NCBI GenBank assembly: GCA_023055355.1
Contig: JALJCS010000002.1
Coordinates: 85,027,001-85,091,000 of the forward strand
DNA from: Agelaius tricolor
Lineage: Eukaryota > Chordata > Aves > Passeriformes > Icteridae
DNA: 64,000 bases
Direction of reading: 5' to 3'
Shown: one piece after another, positions 35,587 through 48,222 of the stretch
How the letters are laid out: each line of letters starts with the position of its first letter
Position numbering within the stretch: position 1 is the first letter of the stretch
Translations under genes and position numbers: made by a program
The notes under the pieces: model-generated
Databases searched by the model: none
The model's input: the letters and a program-made list of their open reading frames with translations, nothing else
Told to the model about the DNA's origin: nothing

Positions 35587-37052
35587 GTACCAAAGTGTTA
35601 CCGAGTCTTTCCCTTTTACAGCTGGATGTTGTGGTAGGTGATCTTTTATCTCCAGGTGCCTTTGAAAACTTCATGCTATCACCTGGCAGTGCATGTTTTT
35701 TTCTTATTTTTCTTCTTGCCACAACTTGTGTCTGCTGAAAGTAAATGTGCCAAACTGCGTTTGCTCTTGGAAGAAGTAATAGTTCTATGGATTACTTTGC
35801 TTTGCTTAAGCAATAGTAAAGTTTGGCTCTTTTTCATTTTATGTATCTGCTAAGTCCATTTTTATGTGAACATTTATTTATTTGACTCCTGAAACAAAAT
35901 ATATTCTGTAGGATTTCCAAGGTCTCTGTAAACTTTTAAACCTGTAAATGATTTGATGAAGTGGGACTGTTTTCTCAGTAGGTTCCTTTTTTCCTGTCTT
36001 TCACAATGAATAGTGTCACGGTCTGGTGAAGGGCAGAATTTAGTATGTGTGGTAGGGGAAGAGTGGCTCAGCAGAAATCATGCTTACCTCCTTTTTTTTT
36101 TTTTCAGATTGTCATATTTTGACATGATTTTGGGATAGAAGTAGCTTTTTTCTGATTCAGAAAATGCTTAGCATTAAGGATTTGACAGATGTCCACCTTC
36201 TTTCTGACTTGGTGCTATTACTGATTCTCACTGCACAGCACAGTCCCTAACACAGTCCCTGAGCTAGTTCTTATGAAGAACTGTCAAAGTTACACTTCAC
36301 TAGAATTTAATGTTGCCTTGAGAAACAGAGAATTCCAATTATTGATTCTAGGGGGTTCCCAAAGTGATTTTTGCATTCTTAGATTATCTTAATATTGCCT
36401 ATGTGATGACTTCCCTTTTCTGGGTATTTATTCTTCAGATCATTCCAGATGTATTTGCTGTAAGTACTTTTCAAGAAACTGTGTTTTTGCCTGCTTGTGT
36501 GGCTTAATGCTTCTTGTTCACACAGCACAAATAAATTGAGGTGGTTTCCTTTCACATTATCTGTACTGTTCTTTCTGGTGTTATCACAGTAATCTTGCAT
36601 GTAGATTATGGGCTTCTGTAAACCTGATTCCGAAGTGATGAGAGTGGAGGTTTTTGCAGAACCCTTAAAAGTTATTTCAGATTTCTGTTATCTTCTTGCT
36701 TTCTGGACAGAGATGTAGACTTTGGTTTCATTCTCATCAAGTGTTACGCTGGTTCCTGTTAACATGTTTACCTTCGCCACTCACAGAGGTAAATTTGACT
36801 GCAAGGTTCAGTTTTCCCTTTTGCTACTGTGAGAAATACCCAGAAATGAGTTAAATGACACTGAGAATCTAATATCTACATTTCATACTTACTTTTGCTG
36901 AAATGAGTTACTTGGAGGTTATGGCTTCAGAGCAGGAAGCGTAACTGTAGTCAAAAGAAACTGAGATTATGCTAATGAAGTTTTGCTTGATGTCTTCTGC
37001 TTTGTATTAAAATGTATCATAATGAATACATTCTATTTCTTCTTCCCTACAG
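35587..37052. other. NSMCE2: Intronic DNA up to the NSMCE2 acceptor
   Basis: AT-rich intron with no element identified. A T-run sits at about 36093-36105, and the intron ends in the pyrimidine-rich acceptor TTCTATTTCTTCTTCCCTAC followed by AG. Confidence 0.55.
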
Positions 37053-37206
37053 GTAAAACAAGAAAAACCAGAAAATTTACCAGATTTAGAAAACTTGGCA
37101 CAAGAAAAATTCCTTGAAATGGAGAGCATGAACAGTGACTCAGATTTACAAAGGAATGAAAAATATATGTATTTTAAGGATCAACTTAAGGAGATGAAAA
37201 AACAAT
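37053..37206 (+). CDS. NSMCE2: NSMCE2 internal coding exon (second visible)
   Basis: A 154-nt exon with acceptor TTCTTCTTCCCTACAG and a consensus donor GTAAGT. It is entered in phase 0 directly from the upstream exon and reads 51 codons plus one T, the first base of a probable Cys codon. The translation runs VKQEKPENLPDLENLAQEKF, then LEMESMNSDSDLQRNEKYMY, then FKDQLKEMKKQ. It matches the human NSMCE2 pattern VKEERPEKIPDL...NSDADFQNNEK...QLKELKKQC in order and spacing. It is rich in Glu and Lys and predicted helical, belonging to the SMC5-binding N-terminal domain that precedes the SP-RING. The SP-RING exons (zinc-binding Cys/His, E2 contact) are not in this window. No stop or frameshift is visible, so the exon appears functional. 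Confidence 0.93.
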
Positions 37207-38160
37207 GTAAGTCTGATTTTTAAAAAAATGATTCTTTGAATGCTAAGTAGTAAAATCTGAGTAACTGCCCTGAAATCCAGAACTGTCACTTATGGCTCAA
37301 ACTGATGGTGAGTATTCTTAAAAACTTTAAAACTTACTTAAATTGAGATCTGTGTGGAAAAAAAACCAACCAGTGTAGTTACCTTGATAGTTTTATTTAG
37401 ACTCCTACAGCTCCTGCTGTGTTTGAACACAAATATCATGAAAACAATTTTTTTTTTGTAAGGTGGGCTTTTTCATTTGAAGACCTTTTGCATTTATTTT
37501 CTTAACTGATAGGATCTCCTAAAAGGATTAGGTAAGCTGTTTTCATTTGTCACTTAAACAAATTGCTCCTGTTTCACAACACAGGATGTGTTGCAACACT
37601 AAGAAGACCTTTGCTTTAATGGTAGAACTGTATTGTTGGAAAATGCCTACTGTACGTGTTCTCAGGTTTACAGCTTCTGTGCACGCACTGTCCAACACTG
37701 CAGATTACTAAAATCCATTTTTTCCAAATACATGGAATTTTTCAAGTGTTAGAATTTTAAGCTATTTGTGCTTAAATTACCAAAAAAGTTGAAGAGTAAA
37801 CAGTTTGGTTATTTATGCAACACAACAAAATTGTCTACTTTTATTGCCCCACACATATAGCAGTCATTAAAATATTACTCTGATTACTGGTGCTGGGAAA
37901 GTTCATGGGCTCTGACACTGTTTGTGTTGCTCTTCCCTAATCATGATTATGTTCTGAAATCATATTATTCTGCTTGCTGTCCCTTGACCCCTTGACCCCT
38001 GTACCTATTCCCTCCCATCTTACAATTTGATTTCAACATAAACTGGTATCTCAGGAACTTCAGGAGTCATAGATTAATGATTTATACCATTGGAAAATGA
38101 TATTCTGGGTGCTCTCCTGTAGCTCTCCTCGAATTCTGTGTTTTTTGAAGCCCTATCCAA

Positions 38161-38207
38161 AATCCAAAGAAACCAGTGGAAAGAATTTTCCCACTGGTCT
38201 TTGGATT
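38161..38207. repeat. Short inverted repeat (hairpin)
   Basis: AATCCAAAGAAACCAGTGG at 38161-38179 pairs with CCACTGGTCTTTGGATT at 38191-38207 around an 11-nt loop. This gives a 17-bp stem with a 2-nt bulge. Confidence 0.85.
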
Positions 38208-40616
38208 GCTTCCCTATAGAGATTTATAGGATGTGCTTGAGAAGGTGAATTTCAGATCTGGTATCTTAAGACTCCCTAGGATTAGAGCTTGAAGGCTTAA
38301 TATATTTGTTTTCCATCTTTATGCATTTAAGCACTGATCTCTGAGTTTAATAAAGCTCTTGGCACTACTCTAAGAATGAACGCACCAAGTTGCAGACCAC
38401 AAAACAGTGTAATTTTCACTCCCTACATAACCATAAAATTACTACTGCCCCACCATTATGTTGTAATTTCTAATTTCCAGGTGTTTGTAACTGAGAAGAT
38501 AAAAATCTTGATAACTGACTTTGGATTTACTTTCTGCCTTGTAATTGCCTGAGGAAGGGGTGTATGCTCTAGTGATACATCCAGTTCAAGCTGTGGGATT
38601 AAATTCTAACTGGCCGACCTGTTGAAAAAATCCCAAATTAAATAAACACAATAGAAAATATTCTTAAAAAAATATGAGGACATTATTCTGCTACTGCTGC
38701 CTGAAATCCAGATTTGTCTTATTAAATGCTTCACTTGCAATACCAGCTGAGCTGAAGATTAATAAAATCTGTAAAAGATAATACTAGTTTCCATAAGCTG
38801 GTGATTTTCCTTAAAACATCCTATATGTACATGTGGTTTTGGTGGGGTCATTTTGTAAGAAGAAATTATGGTCATCCTGTTAAATTTTCAGCATTCATGC
38901 TTAAGCCAAGTTATCTGTGTATTCTTTACCTTCTCCTGTATGAGTTGTGATTTCAAAAGGACGAGTCCTGCAATTCTGGCCTCATCTCAACAGCACATTA
39001 TAATGTGTCTGCAGATTTTGGGACACACTTGAAAACTGCTGGATGTGAGTTACATGTATGAATAACTTCATCAACAACTACAGGTTAATATTTTGTTTTC
39101 AACTATTAGCCTTGCCAGGTGCAACTTAGTTCATGATTCCTGGCTTTTTTTGAGAACACATACACCATTGAGGTTCAGTTTTTAGCTTTTTTCTGGAATT
39201 TGGTTTTATTGCTCAGTTAGATAAAACATAAAAACTCCTGCCATGTTTTCTCAGAGGGGCTTTCCTATTTTGGTTTTTATTTTTGTTTGTTTGTTTGGTT
39301 GGTTTTTTTTGTTCCAATTTTTTCTATCTATCTCAAAGGAGCAGACAAGGTAGATACTAAAATGATTTGCTTTCCAGGATGAGTTACCATTAATGATTAT
39401 GTATCTTTTATGCAAAGCTTGACATCTGTATTCTAGAACAGCTGAACAAGGAAATATTATATTCTCACATTGTTTTGCTATTTAAAAATTAACTGAAATT
39501 TGAACTTTCTCAACACAGTTTTTAGGTATGGTGTGAAGCAGTTAAATACAGCTTATATTAACAGAAAATTAAGGTAATATATTTTCTCTATATTTTTCTC
39601 TGCCACCATGATGAAAGGAAGGTGCATGGTTGTTCCCTGTCCCCTGACAGGTGACGGGCAGTGCCATAGGTAGCTCTAATACTCAGGGAGGAGAATGGTG
39701 CTGTGTCACCTTCAACTTGTCTTCCCTTGGCGGTTCTGTGGGAAGGAGACCTTCTTACCTTTGAATTTCAGCACCAGCCAAGGTGCAGAAATGAAATTGG
39801 GCAAGTACATCTCTGTGGCAGTAAGGATGAGATCATGCCTCAGAGCAGTTTCTGTTCTGCTCATCGTTCAGACAGTTTTCAGACATTTTCTCTCAATCTG
39901 TGAGCCTTTATTATGCAGCTACTTTAGCTGGGTTTATGAAGTGGTGAAAAATCTTCACCTCTGATATGTGTCAAAACACTGTCAGACAGGTTTTATGTGA
40001 ACAGCAAGTGATTTTTCTGAAGTCTGTTTTCAGAACAATCTTAGTTTCCTAAATTCCCACTTCTTATTTTTAATGGAAAACAGTTTCATTTTTCTACTCA
40101 AACCTTCTTAGACTGTAAGCAGTAGGAAAGAGTGTTGGTTGATTTTTCCTTTTTTTAACCATTACTTGTACCCCCAAATGGCTACATTAGTTTTTCCAAA
40201 TAACTGAGCACTTGGAGGAGTTTTCACTAAATTTGGTAATACCAAAAAGTTCAAAATGACTGCATGGGTGGTAAGGAAAGTTTTTTGTGACCTTAACACT
40301 ACATGACTGGTGCTGTCCTTAGACATAAGGGTCCCAGATCTGCAAAGTGCTTAGTGATCTCCTTTTGATTAAGTGAAATGCTTAAGCAAGTTGCATAAAT
40401 TAAATTTTATGAGTAGATCCTTTGAAATGAGTGAGATTGCTGGCATGTTTCACTTCCTTATTGGAGCATGACCACAGTACAGAGCTGTGCAGGAGCGAAC
40501 CCATAGGAACTAAACCATGCAGGAATAGTAACTTTGCATTTTCTGTCTTCTGTAAGTTTAAAAACCCACCTTCTGTTTGAAGTTGTATTACTGAGTCTTT
40601 TTATTTCATGCCAGAA

Positions 40617-40660
40617 TATATATATACACATATTTATACACATACATATACACATATCAA
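40617..40660. repeat. TA/CA-rich microsatellite
   Basis: Interrupted TATATATATACACATAT and CACATACATATACACATATC runs. Confidence 0.7.
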
Positions 40661-40998
40661 AGGCATCTATCTTCTGGCAGAAAGTATGAGAAATTTTGTC
40701 TTCACAGAATGAAACTAAGAGCTGTCTTTATTCTCCATGTATCAGTTTAAATGTATGATACTCTGTATGGAGAGCTAATCAGAAGGTATAATCTCTACTC
40801 CTGTGACCCTAGCTGCCACTAGTGTATTTGCTGAAGGTTATTTAGTGTCACGTTTGGTGCACAAAGGATGACAGATTTCATAGCCCTTTTGTAGCAGCTG
40901 ATAACGTGCACTTTGGAATCCTTGATAACTGCAGGTTCTGCAAACACACAACAGATGCATACTTCAGTAGTGATTTTGTGGAAAATGATAAGATTTGA

Positions 40999-41070
40999 GT
41001 GAATGACAATATTGCTGGTTATGCCAAACAGTTTGTGAATGACAATATTGCTGATTATGCCAAACAATTT
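40999..41070. repeat. 36-bp tandem duplication
   Basis: Two adjacent 36-bp units (40999-41034 and 41035-41070) starting GTGAATGACAATATTGCTG. They differ at two positions (G/A in each case). The unit is a multiple of three and both units stay open in a minus-strand frame, but there is no sign of a gene. Confidence 0.93.
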
Positions 41071-41589
41071 AAGGATTTAGCGAATGTAGGAAAGATATTT
41101 TTTTTTAAATGGGGGACAAATAATTTTGAGACTCAATAGTAGTTTAGGCAAGTTTTTGTCACAGGAAATCAGTCACTGTAATGTAGTTCGGAAAGTAACT
41201 ACACTGCAGTTGTAAGGATCTTTCTTGCATTCTCCATTGAAGAAAAAAAGTCTCTGAGTCTTTAAAAGGAATAAGTATGTATCATTTTGCTAGTATGGAT
41301 TTATAGTCATTATCAATAAGCAAATATTTTGAAAGGAGAAGATTTTAAATTTAATTCAAGTAGGTGCCATATGCCCTGTTGATACATGTATTTTAAGTGA
41401 TACATATGCTGAGAAATAATGGTGTGAAAAAATGTTTTTTTTTAGATACAGTTTGGGATAGAAAAAATGTCACTATGAAAGAAATTATCTTTAAATTTTT
41501 AAAACAGTCTATCACAGATTCCAGCAAAGACTAAGTTCTTTGATTTGCTTTTAGTAGGATAAGAAAACAAGCTGCAGCAAGATACTGTG

Positions 41590-41755
41590 TATTACATTGC
41601 TTGATGAGTTTTGTCCAATTAATCCTCACAACATCACATTGAGGTAGGCAAGTTAATTTTATTTCCTACCACACAGCAGTGGTGAAATTTGAGGAAATAG
41701 TTGAAATTTCTTGTATGGACTCACATAACTGATTTGCAGATCTGGGTTTCTCTTC
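41590..41755 (+). mobile_element. MIR-type SINE relic
   Basis: TTAATCCTCACAACATCACA, TTGAGGTAGGCAAGTTAATT, then a degenerate GAAATTTGAGGAAATAGTTG, and CAGATCTGGGTTTC at the end. This is the order of the 3' half of MIR (Pol III-derived amniote SINE): the 'aatcctcacaac' segment, the 'gaggtaggta' segment, the 'gaggaaactgag' segment and the 'tctgggtt' end. Confidence 0.65.
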
Positions 41756-42082
41756 AGTTGTAGTTTACTTCTTAGTTGGCCTATTTTTGTCCCTATACTT
41801 AGCTCTGATGGCAGAGAATCAGATGAAAAGTAATGTTAGTGTATTTTTCCTTATATTTTCAATGTAAAAAATATTTTAAAATCCCCTTACTGACTAATTA
41901 TGAGAAAACAACTTCAGCACAAGAGCTGAAAATTCCAGCTGAAAGTGGGATTGGTGTTATAACAGTTCAGTGATGTGTGTGGGATATGCACTTTTCATTT
42001 ACGTAAAATCCCTTACAGACAGCCCCTTGGCTAGTAAAGAAATGAAAGAGGATCCAGCACTTGAGAAGGTCATTTGAAGTCT

Positions 42083-42148
42083 AGGAGTCTTTGGTTTAGG
42101 TCTTTGCTTTGTTATCTTCTTGTTGTCTTAGATCAAGTCATTTAGTTT
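42083..42148 (+). mobile_element. Possible MIR core fragment
   Basis: GGAGTCTTTGGTTTAGGTCT and TTAGATCAAGTCATTTAG resemble the MIR core, where a 'gggttcaagtcc' segment is followed by 'gggcaagtcatttaa'. It is short and diverged. Confidence 0.35.
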
Positions 42149-44439
42149 CAGAACAGATACTGGGAGTTGGGTCCCTAAAAACTTTGTGGGTCTGGACTTT
42201 ACGCCCAAGTCTGGAATTCAGTTCTGGGTGTATTGTGTTTGTGTGCAAGAAGAGACCTGGACTAGCTCATATCCTGCTGCTCTGGGCTGGTGGCCTGTGG
42301 AGCAAAGCAGCCATGTCCAGCTGAGTGCAAAACTTTCAATTGCCCTGCTTCTCTAGTGGCACTAAAGCATCATTATTATATTTTTGTGATTTTTTGAGTT
42401 CAAAGAACTGTAGATAATAACCTAAGTGTGTTTTAGTGTGCCAGAGTAATCTTTTCATGGCGTGATGCTGAGTGGGAAAACTGCAGCCTCAGAGGAGTAA
42501 AGTATGTCAAGAGGCATTTGTGTGAGTGAGAGCTGTCTTGTGGGTAGGGCATAAGGACTGTCCTGAGAAGAGAAATTTGGCATGGCTTTCCCTTTTGGGA
42601 CTGTCCTGTCTGGGTATTTCCTGGAAAGAACTAGTTGATTTGCTCAGGAGTCAGCTAGCCCACTTGTAGTTTTGAACGATTAAGAGATGAGGGCCTGATA
42701 TGGAACGAGTCAAAGCTACTCTATTTCACAGTTTTTGAAAAGATCACCTAGAGAAATAAACTAGATAAATGGAATGCTCACCTAATATAGCAATGGGACC
42801 TGTAATGGTACCCAAGAACAATATCCAGAGTGCAAAATTACCATCACAGCTACTATCCTTGCTAGTTTGTGAAGACCAGAATGAATGAAACCATCAGAAG
42901 TTTCCTTCTGCAATCTGGATGACTTTTCCAGGGTAATAATTAGTGGGGTTTTTTTTCTGAAAATGCAGAAGCTTGCATTAACAAGATCTGTGTTAGTGGA
43001 TTAATGAAGAATATCAATTGCCAATAGACCTGGTGAGGGTTTCTTTGTTGAAATGATTGCCTTTCTAATGCAATTGATTGAAATAAGAAGTTTCTTGCTT
43101 TGACATTTAGAGCTCTGACATGTAATTCAGAATTAAAATGAAAGAGGAATCAACTCACCCCCTCCAACAACTCTTCTCCATTATGAGTCACCTGGAGTAT
43201 AAGAGACCTGAGTTTCAGTCTTGGTGATGTAAAATCAGAACTTGACTGACTCTGGGCCTCCTAAGTGATTGACCTGTAACTCTGGAATCAGTCTCCCTCT
43301 CTCTCTGTCCACAGTGTATTTAACTATATATCAAAATGGCAACAACTGCAGAAGGAAATACTGAGAGACACTGACTTTTTAGTCCTATAGTAAAGCACTC
43401 AGCTCAGAGAGGACATATCTAAATCAGAAAGAGCATCTGATGTAGGTCTTTCCTGTTATAAATATCTGCCCTTCTAATCAGCAGATGCTTAAGGATAAGA
43501 TCTTATCTCTTTCTATGCCTACCATCTAATCTATATATATATTTTTTAAAGAGCTACATTTGATTCCATTGCAAAAATCTTTTCAGGATGTAATTTTTGG
43601 TTTTATATCAGCCTGACTTTCAGGTCAGCACTGAGTCTATAAAATTTAGAAAGGAAATAGAGTGTTACATGGAAATAATTTTTTATTGTTATTATACACT
43701 TAGGGATAATACTTAGGTTAATTTATTGTTACTGCTATGGGATAATTCTCTCTTAAGTGAGCACATTGATGGCTACCAGCATGGCATTTTTACTGTTCAT
43801 ATGAATATATAGGTCAGGAAGGGAGCTTGTAGATGCTGCTTCTATTCCCTTGATGTTGCATTTAATCACAATAGCTAATAAAATGCCATCTTGAAATATA
43901 TTAATTTTTTCTTTGTTGTTTCTCTTGGAAGAATGATGAAAAACTTAGAACTTTGCTCAGATGGGTGAGAAATTTTCAAGCAAAATAAGTCTGTGGCCAA
44001 GTTTTTGCTCCTTGTTCTTGTTCCAGCACTGTACTCTGGCTTATAGAGATGCTCTCCCTCAATGGAGTTTAGTTTGATTCAGTCAGTTTCTGTCTTTCTT
44101 GACTCTATAGTAATCCAGTTATGCAACATGGAAACTTATAAAATCTCATATTTTGTGACCATGCTTGAACATATCAGAAATGTTTTATAAATTTCAGATG
44201 AGTGAGAAGCATGGGGATAGTACTAAACCTTGACTGTATCTAAAATTCAGAAATGTTAAATAGATGTGTTATACCCAATGGGAAATTTGTCTTCTGGTAA
44301 TAAATCACCTGTGATTTCACTTAGAGTTTTCATTCTCTTCTTTCCTAGTGTAGTAATACATACTATTTCGCAAATCTGAACAGTGAAAATATAAGGACTG
44401 CCTCTGTCAACTAAGTACAGTTTTACTTGTCATTATATC

Positions 44440-44570
44440 TGTTGCCCACTATTCAGAAAGGTTTAAAAGTCAGATGATACAGGTATTCCAATCCTTTGCC
44501 ATGAGCTTACAATTTAAATTTTAAGTGTGATCACAAGAAAACAGGTGAAGAACAGTCCAAGGAGAAAAAA
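44440..44570 (+). mobile_element. Possible ancient amniote SINE/LINE tail fragment
   Basis: TGCCATGAGCTTACAATTTA followed by AAACAGGTGAAGAACAGTCC resembles a widespread ancient amniote repeat tail that I recall as 'ccctgaagagcttacaatctaa...'. The family is not named and the edges are uncertain. Confidence 0.35.
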
Positions 44571-47500
44571 ATCAAAGAAAGAAGAAAGGAAAAACGTCTC
44601 AGTATTAAAATTTTTAAATGAGATGCTCTCATTTTGAAGTTAGTATATTGAGGGGGAAGGAGAAAATTAAAGCTTAGTGGAGCTTTAAAAATTAGAGAAC
44701 TTTGTTTTATTTACTCATTTTTTTCCTGTTACTTGAATATTTAACTGGAGGGACAGTAGGTTTTTTCACTCTTTCTACATGTTAATTTCAGTCATTTGTA
44801 TGGTGGGATTTTGTGCCATCAGTATGCACAAGAATGAGTGGAAATTCTAATTCAAGTAGAACTCTACTACTCCAAGTAATGCATTTGTATTGACTGCTGG
44901 GACAAAACACATTTGAGGAGAAACAGGCAAGTAGTTCTGAGATAATGCTGACTAAATAATAATTCATCAGTGCTTATCACACTGCATGGTAACTTCAGAA
45001 TACTCCAGTTCAGAGAAAGTAAAACTCTTGGTGTTTTTATGGGTCCTGAAACTATTTGCCATGTGGCTCTTTGGTGTGTCCTTTAGAAGTGTGGCAGGTT
45101 GAGTTAGACCTTGCTTTGCTAAGTGCCAGTGTAGGTCTGAAATCAGTGGAATTTTGCTTTTCCTTGATCTATACTTGCAACATATAATAACATACAAAAT
45201 AGTAGTGTACAGCAAGATCAATAAACATATCAGATGTTCCTGTGCATTGGCTGCTTACTGTAATTTTTGATATCCATATTATTTCATTTCCTTCTTAAAC
45301 TCACAGTAGAGCCTGGTTTCTTTCCAACTTGAATTTTATGCCATTAATATACTGGAGATCATCTTCGCACTCCCCCAATCTGTTAGATGTTGAGCTGAAA
45401 TGGAGGAATAAAGCTAGAGAAGCACTAAAGGACTGCAACACTCATCTTTTAGGTCTGTGGACCTCAGACTGGATGCTGGAACCTGGAGTTACGTGTCTTG
45501 GCTCCCAGGAGGAGGGCTAGGCACACCTGCTTGAACAGCTTTGTTCAGTGACAAATCTGTTTGTCAGCACAGAATGCTTTACATCTGTATGTCAATCATG
45601 GTATTGCATAAGTTGACTAAAAATGTGCCAACTTTAAAGTAACACAAAGGTAATGAATCTCTTTTACTGTGACTCTGAGCACCTGTGCTTGTGTTATGTA
45701 GCTGGAGAGGAAATGGACCATGGCTCTAATCTGTGGATTTAGAATTTCAGGCTCTCAAAAGATTACTGATATTATGGGGGAGCTGGAGTGCTAATTCTGT
45801 GTACTGTTTCTCAGGGGTAACCTAAGAGATGTTGCTTTCAATCTCCATTAGCACAAAGTCAAAGAAATCAAACACCTTTGTTGGCATTTACACTTAAAAC
45901 AGGCTTGGAGCATTCAGATATTTTGTCACAACTGAGGAGTGGTTTCAGTTGTCACCTTTCAGCAGTTATTAGCTCTGATTTCAGACATAGCACCTGACTT
46001 TACAAGTGTGGAAAGGTTTATCGTGTCGTATCATCTCAAATGTGGATGTACATTTGTGTTACCATATTTGCAGTGAATGATTTTAGGATTAAAGACAAGT
46101 TGCTTAACAGGTATTCCAACAGGCACTAAAAATACCTGTTGAGGGAGAAAAGCAGTTAATGGAGTGAGGGTGAGAGTGCTTATGGTTTATGCCATAGCCT
46201 TGTGACTACAGCAGTTTCAGGAAGCAATGCCAATAAATTCACAAATAAGCACCTAAAAAAGCCCTTATGAGGAAGATGACATGTTTGACTCCTCTCTGGA
46301 TCCTCCCCTGACTGCATTACTGGAGACTGGACGATACCAGGAAAACATTACTTTGGCTTTCCCTGCCTCATGCCCTCTGTAGCAATTTTCATTACTCATC
46401 ATCAGAGGCTGCTGGATGGGATGAAGGTTACATCTGACATCACATAATTGCTCACAGGCTTTTCAGCAACCCCTAGGCTGCAGGCAGGTGTGCAGAGGGC
46501 ACTCTGCAGTCCTTCAGTTGTAGCAAAATGCCACCATGGCTATGGAAGTGGAAGGGGGCTGGGGAGGACTGGAAGAGAGTGCATGACTCTGTACTCCAGT
46601 AATTAACTTGCAGCAAGAAATGGAAAGAAATCTGGGTTCTGTACATCTCCATCATCTCCTTTTCTGCTTCCACCTGAATGGAACTGTACCTCCTTTCCAG
46701 AGCCAGGGGTTGCAGGACAAACAATGTATTCTTAGATCTTCAGGCTGGGGCAGCTCTGGACAAGTAAAGAACTCAAATCTTCAGATCCCTGGAGAACCAG
46801 GGAGAGACTTACTGGAGATAGATACCTTCAGGGTTAAGAGGCCATGGAACAGATTTTTTCATTTTGGACTTTAGTAGTTTGCTTCAGTTCTCTGGATCTG
46901 GCCCACCCTCTCGCTTCCTATTTGAATGTTGAAGGGTCAGTTCGAGACTAGGTGAAATCAAAAGAGGTTTTTGCAGGAAGGCTGTTCATCAGGATCTGTC
47001 TGAGCTCCCAGTATAAACTAAGTGGCTAGTTTATAGTCAGATAGGAAAACATGCAGAAAAACAGTCCTTGCTTATTGCAGGATGGAAGACTTCATGCAGA
47101 AAAGCTAAAGAGTTTCCTTCGAGGGAAAAAATGTAAAAGCTTTCTGATTGCTTTATCAGCTTCTACAATAAAAATAGTAATTACTGCTATTTAAGACTAA
47201 TGAATAAATCACTGTATTAAAATGGGAACAAAAAAGTTTAACTAGCAATCATATGTAGTCATTTAGCAGCTCTGTTATTAGTGTGGGCAAAGTAAGCTAT
47301 TCACCTAACCTTTGCTGCAGCATCCATTGCTTTGGGTTTTTTGTGGGTCTTTTTTTTTCCTATAATGCAGATTGAATTCTTTTCTGATCCCCAGAAGAGT
47401 TTTGTTTTGATGTCTATATCTGTTTTGTCATGTGTCTACATTAGTTGGGCTCATATTCCAGAATTCCACAAATACCTGCTCACCTAAGAAGACATGGCTG

Positions 47501-48205
47501 TGTAGATTGCTGCACTGAAATCATGCCTGCATATGGGTTTTGTCATATCACAGCTATGTCATGAAAAGATATTTTCCAGCTCTGTCATACTCTGTCATCA
47601 CCACTTCTCTCATTTTACCCAACTGCTCCCCAGCCTCAATCAACATCCTTCCTCCTTTTTCTGGAGCTGCTTTCCCTTTTCAGGTGATGCCACAACCTCC
47701 TGCCTCCCTTCAGTCCTCCTCTTTGGCTTTAGCTTTGCCAGCTCCTTCTTAGAAGTGTCACAGAACATTTTACCCTTAGTGGATGTACTTAGATTTACTA
47801 GTGAGGCTTTCCTGCCAGTCTTGTTGTGTCCTGAAGACATTGTCATGCTTCCAGCTCAGCAGTGTACACAGCACAAGCTGTAATTTAGAGGAAAGTAGTG
47901 GCTATTGACCACTAACATAACAGTGGTGTGCTAGCTATGGCTTTACATTTTCGTTAGAGTTGGAAAAACTAGTAGCTGTGTGAGTCATGAAAGCCAGTGT
48001 AGCAAAATTCAGTTGTAAATGAAAGAGGAACATTTCCATATTCTTAATTTGGCTTAATTCCTGTGCCTAATGGCTGTGTATATACCATAAACATTGTGAA
48101 GGAGCAACCATGGAAACACTTGTTTTCTTGCATTGCTAAATTTACTCAGGGTTGAATATTAACACAGCGCCTGGCATTACTTTAAAAGCAAAAATAGCTA
48201 AAGCA

Positions 48206-48222
48206 TGACTCACTATGAGTCA
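48206..48222. promoter_or_regulatory. Paired inverted AP-1 type sites
   Basis: TGACTCACTATGAGTCA holds two AP-1/NF-E2 heptamers (TGACTCA and TGAGTCA) in inverted orientation, separated by CTA. Function is not shown by sequence alone. Confidence 0.4.

Larger units (their letters stand above)
1824..37052 (+). other. NSMCE2: NSMCE2 intron of 35.2 kb between the two visible exons
   Basis: A complete intron, from a GTAAAT donor to a TCTTCCCTACAG acceptor. It is phase 0, joining Gln to Val. It contains nearly all the mobile elements listed in this annotation: five CR1 pieces, two LTRs, a GC-rich minisatellite block and older SINE relics. No additional exon of this gene and no independent host gene could be supported. 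The many short open frames inside it lie in repeats or are unremarkable chance frames. Confidence 0.8.

Noticed and set aside
34591..35637. Several open frames of 66-209 codons
   Set aside because: They lie in the antisense LTR, non-coding retroviral DNA. The compositional bias explains their length.
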